NCBI GenBank assembly: GCA_947474005.1
Contig: CANJHI010000012.1
Span: 1 to 57,158, forward strand
Source of the DNA: Alphaproteobacteria bacterium
Lineage (GTDB): Bacteria > Pseudomonadota > Alphaproteobacteria > Reyranellales > Reyranellaceae
DNA length: 57,158 nucleotides
Direction: 5' to 3'
The notes under the pieces are model-generated. The model was not told the DNA's origin. It did no database searches and saw only the letters and a program-made list of their open reading frames with translations. Position 1 is the first letter of the stretch, and every line of letters starts with the position of its first letter. Position numbers and translations under genes: made by a program. Below are positions 34,420-42,710 of this stretch, one piece after another.

Positions 34420-35149
34420 GGCTGTCGTCCGCGTCCAGGACGTGATCAAGGAGTTCGGGCCGCTGCGCGTACTGGACGGCGTTGGCTTCGACGTGGTGCG
34501 CGGCCAGACGGTGGCGATCGTGGGCCGCAGCGGCTCGGGCAAGAGCACGCTGCTGCGCTGTATTGCCGGCCTGGAAACCATCCAGGGCGGGAGCATCGAG
34601 GTCTGCGGCCATGCTGTCGGCCAGCCGGGAAGTGCCGCGCGGGCCCAACTGCGCCGCGACGTCGGCATGGTGTTCCAAAGCTACAATCTCTTCCCGCATC
34701 TCACCGTCGAGCGGAACATCACGCTGGCGCTGATGCTGGTGAAGAAGGAATCGAAGGACTCGGCCCGGCAGAAGGCGGCGGAAGTGCTGCGGCTGGTCGG
34801 CCTCACCGACAAGCTTCTGGCCTACCCCGAGCAGCTCTCGGGCGGCCAACAGCAGCGCGTCGCCATCGCGCGCTCGCTGGCGCTGCAGCCGCAGATCATG
34901 CTGTTCGACGAGGTGACCTCGGCGCTCGATCCTGAACTGACGGCCGAGGTGCTGGCGGTGATGGAGGATCTGGCGCGGCGCGGCATGACGATGATCACCG
35001 TCACGCACGAAATGGGCTTCGCCCGCCGCGTCGCCAGCCTGCTGGTATTTATGCACCAGGGCAAAGTGTGGGAAATCGGCCCGACCGCCGAGCTGTTCGC
35101 CAACCCGAAGACGGCGGAGTTCCGCCAGTTCGTCGGCAGCGAGTTGTAG
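34406..35149 (+). CDS. Polar amino acid-type ABC ATPase (GlnQ/HisP family)
   Basis: 247 residues without the long C-terminal domain of PotA-like ATPases. Walker A GRSGSGKS is at 40-47, with LSGGQQQR, LFDEVTSALDPEL and HEMGFARRV following, matching GlnQ/HisP. It is the last gene of the operon that starts with the GntR regulator. It is convergent with the next gene, with 14 bases between stop codons. Confidence 0.94.
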   Translation: MPEGEAVVRVQDVIKEFGPLRVLDGVGFDVVRGQTVAIVGRSGSGKSTLLRCIAGLETIQGGSIEVCGHAVGQPGSAARAQLRRDVGMVFQSYNLFPHLTVERNITLALMLVKKESKDSARQKAAEVLRLVGLTDKLLAYPEQLSGGQQQRVAIARSLALQPQIMLFDEVTSALDPELTAEVLAVMEDLARRGMTMITVTHEMGFARRVASLLVFMHQGKVWEIGPTAELFANPKTAEFRQFVGSEL

Positions 35150-35163
35150 TCAGGCCGCGTCGA

Positions 35164-35889
35164 TCAGGCGGGTGGCGCGACCGACAGGCCCTTGACCTTG
35201 TGGCGCTCGATGAACTCGGCGACCATGCCCGACTTCTTGGCCTTCTCGACGAAGTCGGCGAGGAATGCCGCGCCCGCGAGGTTGGCCTTGGCCGTGCCAA
35301 TGGCCTGCTGCACGGCGGTGAATTTGCCGTCGAGAATCTTTAGTCCGGGCGCCTTCTCGACGTCCTTCAGAAGGCCGGGGCGCAGGCCTGCCAGCACCTC
35401 GAGCTTGTCGGTCATGAACTTCTCGTAGGCGGCGTCGAGGCCGCTCACCTGCACCAGGGTCGCGTTCTTGATGTTGTTCACCAGCCAGAGGTCGTAGGCG
35501 CTGCGCGCCGAGACGGCGATGCGCACACCCTTCTTGTCGACGTCGGCAATGGAGGTGATGGGCGAGCCCGGCGGCACCATGTAGGTCGCCTCGATCTCGC
35601 AGTAGGCGGCGGTGAAGGCGATCTTCTCGGCGCGCTGCGGCTCGGCGCCGATCAGGCCGATGTCCCAGATGTTCTTGCCGACCTGGTCGCCCAGCTCGCC
35701 CGGCGTCTTGAAGGGTACGTAGTGGACCGGCACGCCGAGTGCCGCGGCGGCGGCGCGCGCCATGTCGGGCGACACGCCAACAGGCTCGGCGTTCGCACTG
35801 CGGCCGGTGACCAGCAGGAAGTTGGAGAGGTTGATGCCGGCGCGCAGGACGCCGGTGGGGGCGAGTTCGGTTCGGGCTTTGTCGGTCAT
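35164..35889 (-). CDS. Family-3 solute-binding protein without signal peptide
   Basis: 241 residues with the HisJ-type fold: TGVLRAGINLSNFLLV, a PDMARAAAAALGV block and DIGLIGAEPQRAEKIAFTAAY. It lacks any export signal, and an in-frame TAG twelve bases upstream of the ATG excludes an extended start. It therefore should stay in the cytoplasm unless exported by another route. It may be a degenerate receptor, a cytoplasmic sensor or an enzyme of the fold (cyclohexadienyl dehydratase is a known example). It is divergent from the enolase-superfamily gene at 36011. Confidence 0.75.
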   Translation of the reverse strand: MTDKARTELAPTGVLRAGINLSNFLLVTGRSANAEPVGVSPDMARAAAAALGVPVHYVPFKTPGELGDQVGKNIWDIGLIGAEPQRAEKIAFTAAYCEIEATYMVPPGSPITSIADVDKKGVRIAVSARSAYDLWLVNNIKNATLVQVSGLDAAYEKFMTDKLEVLAGLRPGLLKDVEKAPGLKILDGKFTAVQQAIGTAKANLAGAAFLADFVEKAKKSGMVAEFIERHKVKGLSVAPPA

Positions 35890-35959
35890 GGCGGCAGTCT
35901 ATACTGAAGGAAAGGGAGAATGAAACGCGCATGACCGGCACTCCCTATGCTGCACCGCC

Positions 35960-35995
35960 GAACGGCACGGAACGACGGCACCGAACGATGGCAAT
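35960..35995 (+). repeat. Degenerate 13-bp triplicate upstream of the enolase-superfamily gene
   Basis: Three successive copies of a GAACGAxGGCAx unit lie at 35960-35969 (shortened), 35970-35982 and 35983-35995, ending just before the GGGGGAGA ribosome binding site. Confidence 0.55.
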
Positions 35996-36010
35996 GGGGG
36001 AGACAACGCC

Positions 36011-37114
36011 ATGAAGATCACCGACGTCACGCTCACGCTCTTCGCCTGGGACGACATCCCGCCGACCACTTACGGCGCACATAGCCGCTTCTCGGGGTCG
36101 AGCGCGCTCGGCTTGCTGCGCATCATCACGGACGAGGGCATCGAAGGTCATGCCTTCCTGGGCTCGGCCTCCAACTCGGCGACGACGGACGGGCAGGGGC
36201 TCATCACCCACCTCAAGCCGATGCTGATGGGCCGCAATCCGCTGCATCGCGAGGCGCTCGTCCAGGACCTGTGGAAGAAGCAGCGCGCCTGCGGCGTGCG
36301 CGCCATCGGCGCCGCCGACGTGGCGCTGTGGGATCTCTTAGGCAAGTCGATGGGCCAGCCGATCCATCGCCTGCTCGGGACATTTCGCGAATCGGTGCCG
36401 GCCTATGCGAGTTCGGCCGTGATGTCGTCGCCGACGGAATATGCCGAGGAGGCGGTGCGCTTCAAGGAGGGTGGCTGGGCCGCCTATAAAATCCATCCGC
36501 CGACGCGATGGAAGGAAGACATCAAGGTCTGCGAGGCCGTGCGCAAGGCCGTGGGCGACTACACCATCATGCTCGACTCGACCTGGAGCTACGACTATCC
36601 GGCGGCGGTGCGCGTCGGCCGCGCCGTCGAGGAGATGGACTACTACTGGTACGAGGATCCGCTGGCCGACCAGGACATCTACAACTACGTGAAGTTGAAG
36701 CAGCAGCTCTCGATCCCGATCCTCGCCACCGAGTATCCCATCACCGGTCTCGATTCCTACCAGCCGTGGATCATGCTGCAGGCGACCGACTTCCTGCGCG
36801 GCGACGTTGCCGTGAAGGGCGGCATCACGACGCTGGTAAAGACCGCGCACCTCGCCGAGGCCTTCCGCATGAATTACGAAGTCCATCACGGCGGCAATTC
36901 GCTGAACAACATCGCCAACCTGCACGTCATCGCCTCGATTAAGAACACGACGTTCTTCGAGGTGCTGTTGCCCGATGCGGCGCAGAAATACGGGCTGGAG
37001 CACGACATCGTCGTCGGCCGCGACGGCATGGTGCATGTGCCCAATGGGCCGGGCCTCGGCGCCGCCATCGACTTCGCTCTGATCGAACGCAAGAAGGTAG
37101 CCGTGCTCTCGTAG
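36011..37114 (+). CDS. Enolase-superfamily (mandelate racemase/muconate lactonizing enzyme) protein
   Basis: 367 residues. The N-terminal capping domain is followed by a TIM barrel with KIH at 160-162, metal ligands Asp189, Glu215 and Glu241, and a base histidine in VHHGGNSLNN (292-293). This set fits sugar-acid dehydratases or racemases of the mandelate-racemase group more than muconate cycloisomerases. It acts in the cytoplasm with magnesium. GGGGGAGA precedes the ATG. The amidohydrolase gene follows 12 bases later, so the two likely act in sequence. Confidence 0.9.
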   Translation: MKITDVTLTLFAWDDIPPTTYGAHSRFSGSSALGLLRIITDEGIEGHAFLGSASNSATTDGQGLITHLKPMLMGRNPLHREALVQDLWKKQRACGVRAIGAADVALWDLLGKSMGQPIHRLLGTFRESVPAYASSAVMSSPTEYAEEAVRFKEGGWAAYKIHPPTRWKEDIKVCEAVRKAVGDYTIMLDSTWSYDYPAAVRVGRAVEEMDYYWYEDPLADQDIYNYVKLKQQLSIPILATEYPITGLDSYQPWIMLQATDFLRGDVAVKGGITTLVKTAHLAEAFRMNYEVHHGGNSLNNIANLHVIASIKNTTFFEVLLPDAAQKYGLEHDIVVGRDGMVHVPNGPGLGAAIDFALIERKKVAVLS

Positions 37115-37126
37115 CTGGAGAGAAGC

Positions 37127-38218
37127 ATGATCGTCGACTGCCACGCCCACATCTTCACGCATTGGATCGGTGCCTGCGGACATCCGACGCGCGAGGTCCA
37201 CAAGCGCTATCTGCAGCGCGTCGTGACGCGAACCGTGGCGCCGACCTTCCGCTTCCGCGACGGGGCGCGCGCCGATACCAAGGCGCTGTTCCGGGCGGGA
37301 GAGGAGAGCTGGAGTGGGCTCAACGATGTCGATTTCCGCGTCGGCCGGTTCGGCCAGCTCGAGTTTACGCATGAGGGCGAGGACTACGGCGTCCAGTACA
37401 TGCCCGTGGGCATGCAGGAGCAAGTGGCGCCGCCCGAGCTGATGCTGGCGCAGATGATGAACGCGGGCGTCGATCATTGCATCCTGCAGGCGGGCGGTGG
37501 TTACGGCGCGATGACCGACATGAATGCCTTCGCCGGGCGGCAGTACCCAGAGCGGATCACCGGGCTGATGCATGTCGACGAAGCGATGGCGGGCAAGCCC
37601 CAGCAGCTCGCCGAGGTCGATCGTGCGGCCGATGAGCTTGGACTGCGCGGTCTCTACTTCGGTGTCGATGCGATGAGCCGGCACGGCTTCCCGTGGGCAC
37701 TCGACGCCGACGAAATGGCGCCGTTCTGGGACAAGCTCGCGCGGCGGGACATCCTGCTTTGCTTCGAGATGAGTTCGGGACCGGGCTACGACATGGCGGG
37801 CTACATGGCGAACCTCACCGCGTTCGGCCGCGTGCTCGCGCGCCATCCGTCCTTGCGCGTTCACATGGCGATGAGTCCGCCGATCGCGTTCTTTGCCCGC
37901 AACGGCCACTATGAATTCCCCGACGAGGCGCTCGCCGTCTGGCGCCACGAGCCGATGGTGCTCGAGGTGATGTTCCCGATCACCTATGGCGGCGTCTGGG
38001 ACTATCCCTATCCCGAGGCGCAGGTGCTGATCGAGGACATGAAGAACCAGTTCGGGGCGCATCGGCTGATCTGGGGCTCCGACATGCCGAACGTGGAACG
38101 GTTCTGCACGTATAAGCAGTCGCTCGACTATGTGAGGCGGTATTGCCCGTTCCTGACGGCGCGCGAAAAGGACCTGATCCTGGGGGAGACCTGCGCGGCC
38201 TTCTACGGGATCGGCTAA
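37127..38218 (+). CDS. Amidohydrolase family protein (COG2159, ACMSD-like)
   Basis: 363 residues. The N-terminal DCHAHIF gives the HxH metal pair, and the C-terminal LIWGSDMPNVERFC has the conserved aspartate, as in the ACMSD/decarboxylase branch of amidohydrolases. The middle EMSSGPGYDMAGYMANL is unusual for small decarboxylases. GGAGAGAAGC precedes the ATG. It pairs with the enolase-superfamily gene and ends 7 bases before a convergent operon. Both hydrolysis and decarboxylation are possible. Confidence 0.85.
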   Translation: MIVDCHAHIFTHWIGACGHPTREVHKRYLQRVVTRTVAPTFRFRDGARADTKALFRAGEESWSGLNDVDFRVGRFGQLEFTHEGEDYGVQYMPVGMQEQVAPPELMLAQMMNAGVDHCILQAGGGYGAMTDMNAFAGRQYPERITGLMHVDEAMAGKPQQLAEVDRAADELGLRGLYFGVDAMSRHGFPWALDADEMAPFWDKLARRDILLCFEMSSGPGYDMAGYMANLTAFGRVLARHPSLRVHMAMSPPIAFFARNGHYEFPDEALAVWRHEPMVLEVMFPITYGGVWDYPYPEAQVLIEDMKNQFGAHRLIWGSDMPNVERFCTYKQSLDYVRRYCPFLTAREKDLILGETCAAFYGIG

Positions 38219-38225
38219 CGCCTGG

Positions 38226-39095
38226 TCAGACGACGGTGCGGTGGCGCTCGACGCAGGTCGCCAGCACCGTGTCGATCGGCTGGCTCCACCAGCGGTCGGA
38301 GAAGATTTCGGCCTCGGAGAAGCCTGTGAAGCCCGCGTCTTCGACCGCTTGCCGGATGCGGCGGAGTTCGATCACGCCGTCTCCCATCATGCCGCGGTCG
38401 TTTAAGAGGTCGGTGGTCGGCACCAGCCAATCGCAGACATGATAGGCGAGCAGCCGCCGTTCGCGGCCGGCGCGGGCGATGCCGGCGTAGAGCTCTGGGT
38501 CCCACCACGTGTGATAGACGTCGACCGCGACACCCAGCGCGCCATCGCGGCCGCCGGGATCTAGACGTTCGGCGATGTCGAGCGCCTGCGCCAGCGTGTT
38601 CACCGCGGCGCGGTCGGCGGCATACATCGGATGCAGTGGCTCGATCGCCAGCGGCAGCCTGGCCGTGCGAGCATAGGCCAAAAGCTCGGCGATGCCGTCT
38701 TCGATCATTGCGCGTGCTGCTTCGAGGTCTTTCGACGGTATCGAGCCCGGACGCGCATATTGCGGCAGGCCGCCCGCCACCAGGATCAGACAGGGCGCGC
38801 CCATCGCCGCGGCCTCGTCGACCGCGCGCCGGTTATCATCGCGCGCCGCGGCGCGGTGTTCGCCCGAGGCTGGGAACAGGCCACCGCGGCAATAGCCGGA
38901 GAGTCTTAGGCCGGCGTCCTTGACCAGGCGGACGGCGCGGTCGAGCCCGATGCTCGCCACCTGATCGCGCCACGGGCTGATCGCCGGAATGCCGTGACGT
39001 GCACAGGCCTCGATGATCGTCGGAAGATCACCCTGGCGCCGGACGGTCGCGGTGTTGACCGAGAGATGGCGTGGACCGTCGCTGAAATCGCGCAT
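38226..39095 (-). CDS. Sugar phosphate isomerase/epimerase (xylose isomerase-like TIM barrel)
   Basis: 289 residues of the AP-endonuclease-2/TIM-barrel group. Metal-site candidates are the Glu in AIEPLHPMY, the Asp in VAVDVYHTWWD, the His in AYHVCDW and a final Glu in GFSEAEIFSD. It likely isomerises or epimerises a keto sugar. It is the third gene of a minus-strand operon, 4 bases after DUF993, so it should act on the same compound. Confidence 0.87.
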   Translation of the reverse strand: MRDFSDGPRHLSVNTATVRRQGDLPTIIEACARHGIPAISPWRDQVASIGLDRAVRLVKDAGLRLSGYCRGGLFPASGEHRAAARDDNRRAVDEAAAMGAPCLILVAGGLPQYARPGSIPSKDLEAARAMIEDGIAELLAYARTARLPLAIEPLHPMYAADRAAVNTLAQALDIAERLDPGGRDGALGVAVDVYHTWWDPELYAGIARAGRERRLLAYHVCDWLVPTTDLLNDRGMMGDGVIELRRIRQAVEDAGFTGFSEAEIFSDRWWSQPIDTVLATCVERHRTVV

Positions 39096-39099
39096 CGGG

Positions 39100-40269
39100 T
39101 CAGGTCGCGATGCCGCGCACGGCGAGGACGGCCTTCATGCGGGCCGCCGCCTGCTCGGGATCGCGGAACAGCCCTGCCTTGTCGGCCAGCCGGAACAACT
39201 CGGCGAGATGCAGCGTCGAGCGCGCGCTTTCCTGGCCGCCGACCATGGTGAAATGGTCCTGGTGGCCGTTGAGATAGGCCATGAACACCACGCCTGTCTT
39301 GTAGAACTGCGTGGGGCTTCGGAAGATATGCCGCGACAGCGGCACCGTCGGTGCGAAGATGGCGTGGAATTTCGCGAGGTCATTGCCGGCCAACGCCGAC
39401 AGGGCGGCAGTGGCGGCGGGTGCAATGGCGTCGAAGATGCCGAGCAGGGCGTGCGAATAGCCCTGATCGTCGCCCGCGATCAGTTCGGCGTAGTTGAAAT
39501 CGTCGCCGGTATACATTTTGACGCGCTTGTCGAGCCGGCGGCGCATGGTGATCTCCTTGTCCTTGTCGAGCAGGGAGATCTTTACGCCGTCGATCTTCGC
39601 GGCTGACCGGTTGATGACGTCCAAAGACGTTTCCATCGCCGAGGCGAAGTCGGCCGAGCCCCAGTAGCCGGCGAGTGCTGGATCGAACATGTCGCCCAGC
39701 CAATGGATGATCACCGGCTCGCGCACCTGGCCCAGCACGCGGTCGTAGACGCGGGCATAGTCGTCGGGCGATTTCGCGACCCGTACCAGGGCGCGCGACG
39801 CCATCAGGATGATGCGGCCGCCGACGGCCTCGATGGCCGCGATCTGTTCCTCGTAGGCGCGGATGACCTCGTCGACCGAGCGCACGGCATTGAGGTCGAG
39901 ATGATCGGTGCCGGCGCCGGAGAAGACGACGGCGCCCGTGCGGCCGCGCGACGCTGCGACCGAGCGCTTGATCAGCTCGAGCGCCATCTTCCAGTCGAGG
40001 CCCATGCCGCGCTGGGCGGTGTCCATGGCTTCGGCGACGCCGAGTCCCAGGTCCCACAGGTACTCGCGATAGGCGATGGTGCGGTCCCAGTCGGGTGCGG
40101 CCTGCAGCCAGGGATCGATGTCGGCGTTGGGATCGGCCACCACGTGGGCAGCGGCCAAAGCGACGCGATTGAGCGGTCGCGTCACCCGGTCGGGGAAATG
40201 CGCCGCCGTCGACAGCGTGTAGGGCGACAGGTGGCCGCCCAGCGCGGGCAGTGGCAGGACGATCGACAT
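39100..40269 (-). CDS. DUF993 family protein (aldolase-like TIM barrel)
   Basis: 389 residues, complete. DUF993 proteins resemble dihydrodipicolinate synthase/aldolase barrels but have no assigned reaction. Visible blocks are VVFSGAGTDHLDL, IHWLGDMFDPALAGYWG and a lysine-containing strand IDGVKISLLDKDKE, where the lysine could be the Schiff-base residue. GGAG lies before the ATG. The context (Gfo/Idh dehydrogenase upstream, isomerase downstream) supports a carbon-carbon lyase or related step on an oxidised sugar. Confidence 0.87.
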   Translation of the reverse strand: MSIVLPLPALGGHLSPYTLSTAAHFPDRVTRPLNRVALAAAHVVADPNADIDPWLQAAPDWDRTIAYREYLWDLGLGVAEAMDTAQRGMGLDWKMALELIKRSVAASRGRTGAVVFSGAGTDHLDLNAVRSVDEVIRAYEEQIAAIEAVGGRIILMASRALVRVAKSPDDYARVYDRVLGQVREPVIIHWLGDMFDPALAGYWGSADFASAMETSLDVINRSAAKIDGVKISLLDKDKEITMRRRLDKRVKMYTGDDFNYAELIAGDDQGYSHALLGIFDAIAPAATAALSALAGNDLAKFHAIFAPTVPLSRHIFRSPTQFYKTGVVFMAYLNGHQDHFTMVGGQESARSTLHLAELFRLADKAGLFRDPEQAAARMKAVLAVRGIAT

Positions 40270-40277
40270 GGCAATCT

Positions 40278-40305
40278 CCTCAGACTTTCAGCCTCAGACT
40301 TCCAG
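40278..40305 (-). repeat. 14-bp tandem repeat at the Gfo/Idh-DUF993 junction
   Basis: CCTCAGACTTTCAG (40278-40291) is followed directly by CCTCAGACTTCCAG (40292-40305), with one mismatch. The unit contains the stop codon and last codons of the oxidoreductase gene, so the stop region was duplicated. Confidence 0.75.
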
Positions 40306-41445
40306 AGGGGGAACGTCGACCCAACGCCGTTCCTTCCAGCTCTGGTGCGCGCATTCGACGAGTTGCACGCCCTTGGCGCCCTCGACCAGCGTGTGCGGGA
40401 AGGGCGCGTCTTCGACGACGTGGCGGATGAACATCTCCCACTCGGCCTTGAACCCGTTATCGTAGACGACGTTGTCGGGCACCTTCTGCCAGCTGTCGTA
40501 GAAATCGATGGTCTGCTTCTGGTCGGGGTTCCACACCGGCCGCGGCGTCGCGGTCCTGGGCTGGATCATGCAGTCGCTGAGGCCGGCCACCGCGGAGCCC
40601 AGCGTGCCATCGACCTGGAAGGTCACGAGATCGTCGCGATAGACACGCACCGCCCAGCTCATGTTGATATGGGCGATCACGCCGCCTTCGAGCTGGAAGC
40701 TCGCGTAGGCGGCATCGTCGGCGGTCGCGGCGTAGCGCTTGCCGGCCTCGTCGACCCGCTCGGGAATGTGGGTTGCGGCGATACAGGACACCGACTGGAC
40801 CTTGCCGAAGAGATTGTCGAGCACGTAACGCCAGTGGCAGATCATGTCGAGCACGATGCCGCCACCGTCCTCGGTGCGGTAGTTCCACGACGGCCGCTGG
40901 GCCGCCTGCCAGTCGCCCTCGAACACCCAGTAGCCGAACTCGCCGCGCACCGAGAAGATGCGGCCGAAGAAGCCCGAATCGCGCAGCATCTTGATCTTCT
41001 GCAGGCCGGGCAGGAACAATTTATCCTGCACCGTGCCGTTCTTGATGCCCTTCTGCTGGGCCAGCCGGCAGATTTTCAGCGCCTCGGCGAGGTTGGTGGC
41101 GATCGGCTTCTCGCAATAGATGTGCTTGCCGGCATTGATTGCCTTTTCCAGCAAGGTCGGGCGCATCTGCGTCGTCGCCGTGTCGAAGAAGATGTGGTTC
41201 TTGGCACTGGCGATCTCGGCGTCGACATCGGTGCTCCAGCGCAGCCCGCCGTGCTGTTCGGCCAGCGTTTTCACCTTGTCGGCGCTGCGGCTGACCAGCA
41301 CCGGGTCGAGCTGGACGCGCGAGCCGTCCGACATCAGCACACCGCCCTGGGCGCGGATCGCCGCGACCGAGCGGATCAGGTGCTGGTTGACGCCCATGCG
41401 TCCGCTGACGCCGTTCATGATGAGACCGAGAGTGCGCTGAGCCAT
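40294..41445 (-). CDS. Gfo/Idh/MocA-family oxidoreductase
   Basis: 383 residues. The N-terminal Rossmann domain begins LGLIMNGVSGRMG, the EKPIATNLAEA motif holds the family lysine, and the C-terminal domain is a large mixed sheet. Such enzymes oxidise a sugar or inositol hydroxyl with NAD(P). It is the first gene of the operon with DUF993 and the isomerase. A TAACC/GGTTA dyad lies 36 bases upstream, next to the TetR gene. Confidence 0.9.
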   Translation of the reverse strand: MAQRTLGLIMNGVSGRMGVNQHLIRSVAAIRAQGGVLMSDGSRVQLDPVLVSRSADKVKTLAEQHGGLRWSTDVDAEIASAKNHIFFDTATTQMRPTLLEKAINAGKHIYCEKPIATNLAEALKICRLAQQKGIKNGTVQDKLFLPGLQKIKMLRDSGFFGRIFSVRGEFGYWVFEGDWQAAQRPSWNYRTEDGGGIVLDMICHWRYVLDNLFGKVQSVSCIAATHIPERVDEAGKRYAATADDAAYASFQLEGGVIAHINMSWAVRVYRDDLVTFQVDGTLGSAVAGLSDCMIQPRTATPRPVWNPDQKQTIDFYDSWQKVPDNVVYDNGFKAEWEMFIRHVVEDAPFPHTLVEGAKGVQLVECAHQSWKERRWVDVPPLEV

Positions 41446-41480
41446 GGGTCATTTCCTCGACGGGGTCTTTGCGCCCCAAG

Positions 41481-41494
41481 TAACCGGATGGTTA
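41481..41494. promoter_or_regulatory. Putative TetR operator TAACCggatGGTTA
   Basis: A 5-bp inverted repeat with a 4-base spacer lies between the TetR gene and the Gfo/Idh operon. A TTGACA-like -35 (minus strand, 41524-41519) lies upstream of it, but I found no well-spaced -10. The adjacent TetR protein is the natural candidate to bind here. Confidence 0.5.
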
Positions 41495-41531
41495 ATTGCT
41501 CCTATAGGCCGCCTGGCTTGTCAAGCCGGGC

Positions 41532-42203
41532 TCAGGATTTCCGTGCCGGAGCGGCGGCGATCGCCCGCAGGACCATGCCGACCACGTGCTCGATGCGCTC
41601 GTCGAGGGCCTTGCGCGCCTTGAGATCGCGCGCGAACACCACCGTCAGCGTGTGGATGTTGGAGACGTAGAAAAAGCAGAGCGAGGCGATCGAGATGTAG
41701 AGCTGGAGCGGATCGAGGCCGGGCCGCGTGACGCCAAGCCTGGCGCCTTTTTTCAGGATCCGCCCGACCGTGGCCACGACGGCCGAGTTCATGTCGGGGA
41801 TCTGCAGCGACTTCTTGAGGTGGCGGGCGCGGTGCAGGTTCTCGGTGTTGAGCAGCGCCACGAAGCTCGGATTGGCGTTGAAGTAGGCCCAGGTGAAGCG
41901 CACCAGCTGCTCGATGGCGGCCAGCGGCGCGAGCTCTTCCAGTCGGAGCTCGCGCTCGGCTGTCCTGATGTCGGCGTAGGCGCGTTCGAGCGTGGCGAGA
42001 TAGAGCGCCTCCTTGTTGCCGATGTAGTAGTAGAGCAGTCGCTTGTTGGCCTGCGCGGTCCGGGCAATGCGGTCGACGCGCGCGCCCATATAACCGTGAT
42101 CGGCGAACTCGATCCGCGCCGCCGCCAGGATGCGAAGCTTGGTGGCGCCCGCATCGCGAACCGCGAGCTTGAGCCTGGAGGACTTGTCGTCGTGCCGTTT
42201 CAT
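41532..42203 (-). CDS. TetR-family transcriptional regulator
   Basis: 223 residues. The helix-turn-helix spans about 21-66: TKLRILAAARIEFADHG, then ARVDRIARTAQANKRLLYYY and GNKEALY. The C-terminal part is a helical TetR_C-type dimerisation and ligand domain. It lies directly upstream of, and in the same direction as, the sugar-type catabolic operon and probably represses it. The start ATG is 42203; longer in-frame extension to 42773 runs over the divergent gene and is rejected. Confidence 0.92.
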   Translation of the reverse strand: MKRHDDKSSRLKLAVRDAGATKLRILAAARIEFADHGYMGARVDRIARTAQANKRLLYYYIGNKEALYLATLERAYADIRTAERELRLEELAPLAAIEQLVRFTWAYFNANPSFVALLNTENLHRARHLKKSLQIPDMNSAVVATVGRILKKGARLGVTRPGLDPLQLYISIASLCFFYVSNIHTLTVVFARDLKARKALDERIEHVVGMVLRAIAAAPARKS

Positions 42204-42239
42204 CTTGTTATCCCAACCGAAGCAAGGGACGCTTAGCCG

Positions 42240-42710
42240 GTGGCAATCTCCCTCTACATCGACGCCGACGCCTGCCCGGTCAAGGCAGAGATCTATCGCG
42301 TCGCCGAGCGCTACGGTCTGAAAGTCTATGTGGTGAGCAACTCCTATATCAACGTGCCGCGCGACCCGCGTATCGAGCGCGTGGTCGTGAGCGACAGCTT
42401 CGACGCCGCTGACGACTGGATTGCCGAGCGCGTCGGGCCTGAGGACATCGTGATCACCTCGGACATTCCGTTGGCCGACCGTAGCCTGAAGAAGGGGGCG
42501 GCGGCGATCGGCTCGACCGGCATCGCCTTCACCGCCTCGTCGATCGGCATGGCGATGGCCAACCGCGAGCTGATGTCGAACCTGCGCGCCATGGGCGAGA
42601 TAACGGGCGGCCCCAAGCCGATGAGCCCGCGCGACCGCTCGCGCTTCCTCTCGACGCTCGACGAGACGATCCAGAAAATCCGGAAACGGCAAAAAGGAGG
42701 AACAACATGA
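42240..42710 (+). CDS. UPF0178 (YaiI/YqxD) family protein
   Basis: 156 residues, complete. The N-terminus [21 protein letters not shown] and the later [16 protein letters not shown] are diagnostic of the family. The fold is PIN-like with conserved acidic residues, but the activity is unknown. It starts at GTG 42240, 36 bases from the divergent TetR start. Its last 4 bases overlap the following Bug receptor gene, an unusual pairing without obvious functional link. Confidence 0.92.
   Translation: MAISLYIDADACPVKAEIYRVAERYGLKVYVVSNSYINVPRDPRIERVVVSDSFDAADDWIAERVGPEDIVITSDIPLADRSLKKGAAAIGSTGIAFTASSIGMAMANRELMSNLRAMGEITGGPKPMSPRDRSRFLSTLDETIQKIRKRQKGGTT

Noticed and set aside
36338-38062. 574-codon minus-strand frame over the enolase/amidohydrolase pair
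   Set aside because: Antisense shadow; catalytic motifs are on the plus strand.
39703-41670. 655-codon plus-strand frame over the DUF993 and Gfo/Idh genes
   Set aside because: Antisense shadow; the minus-strand proteins have clear families.
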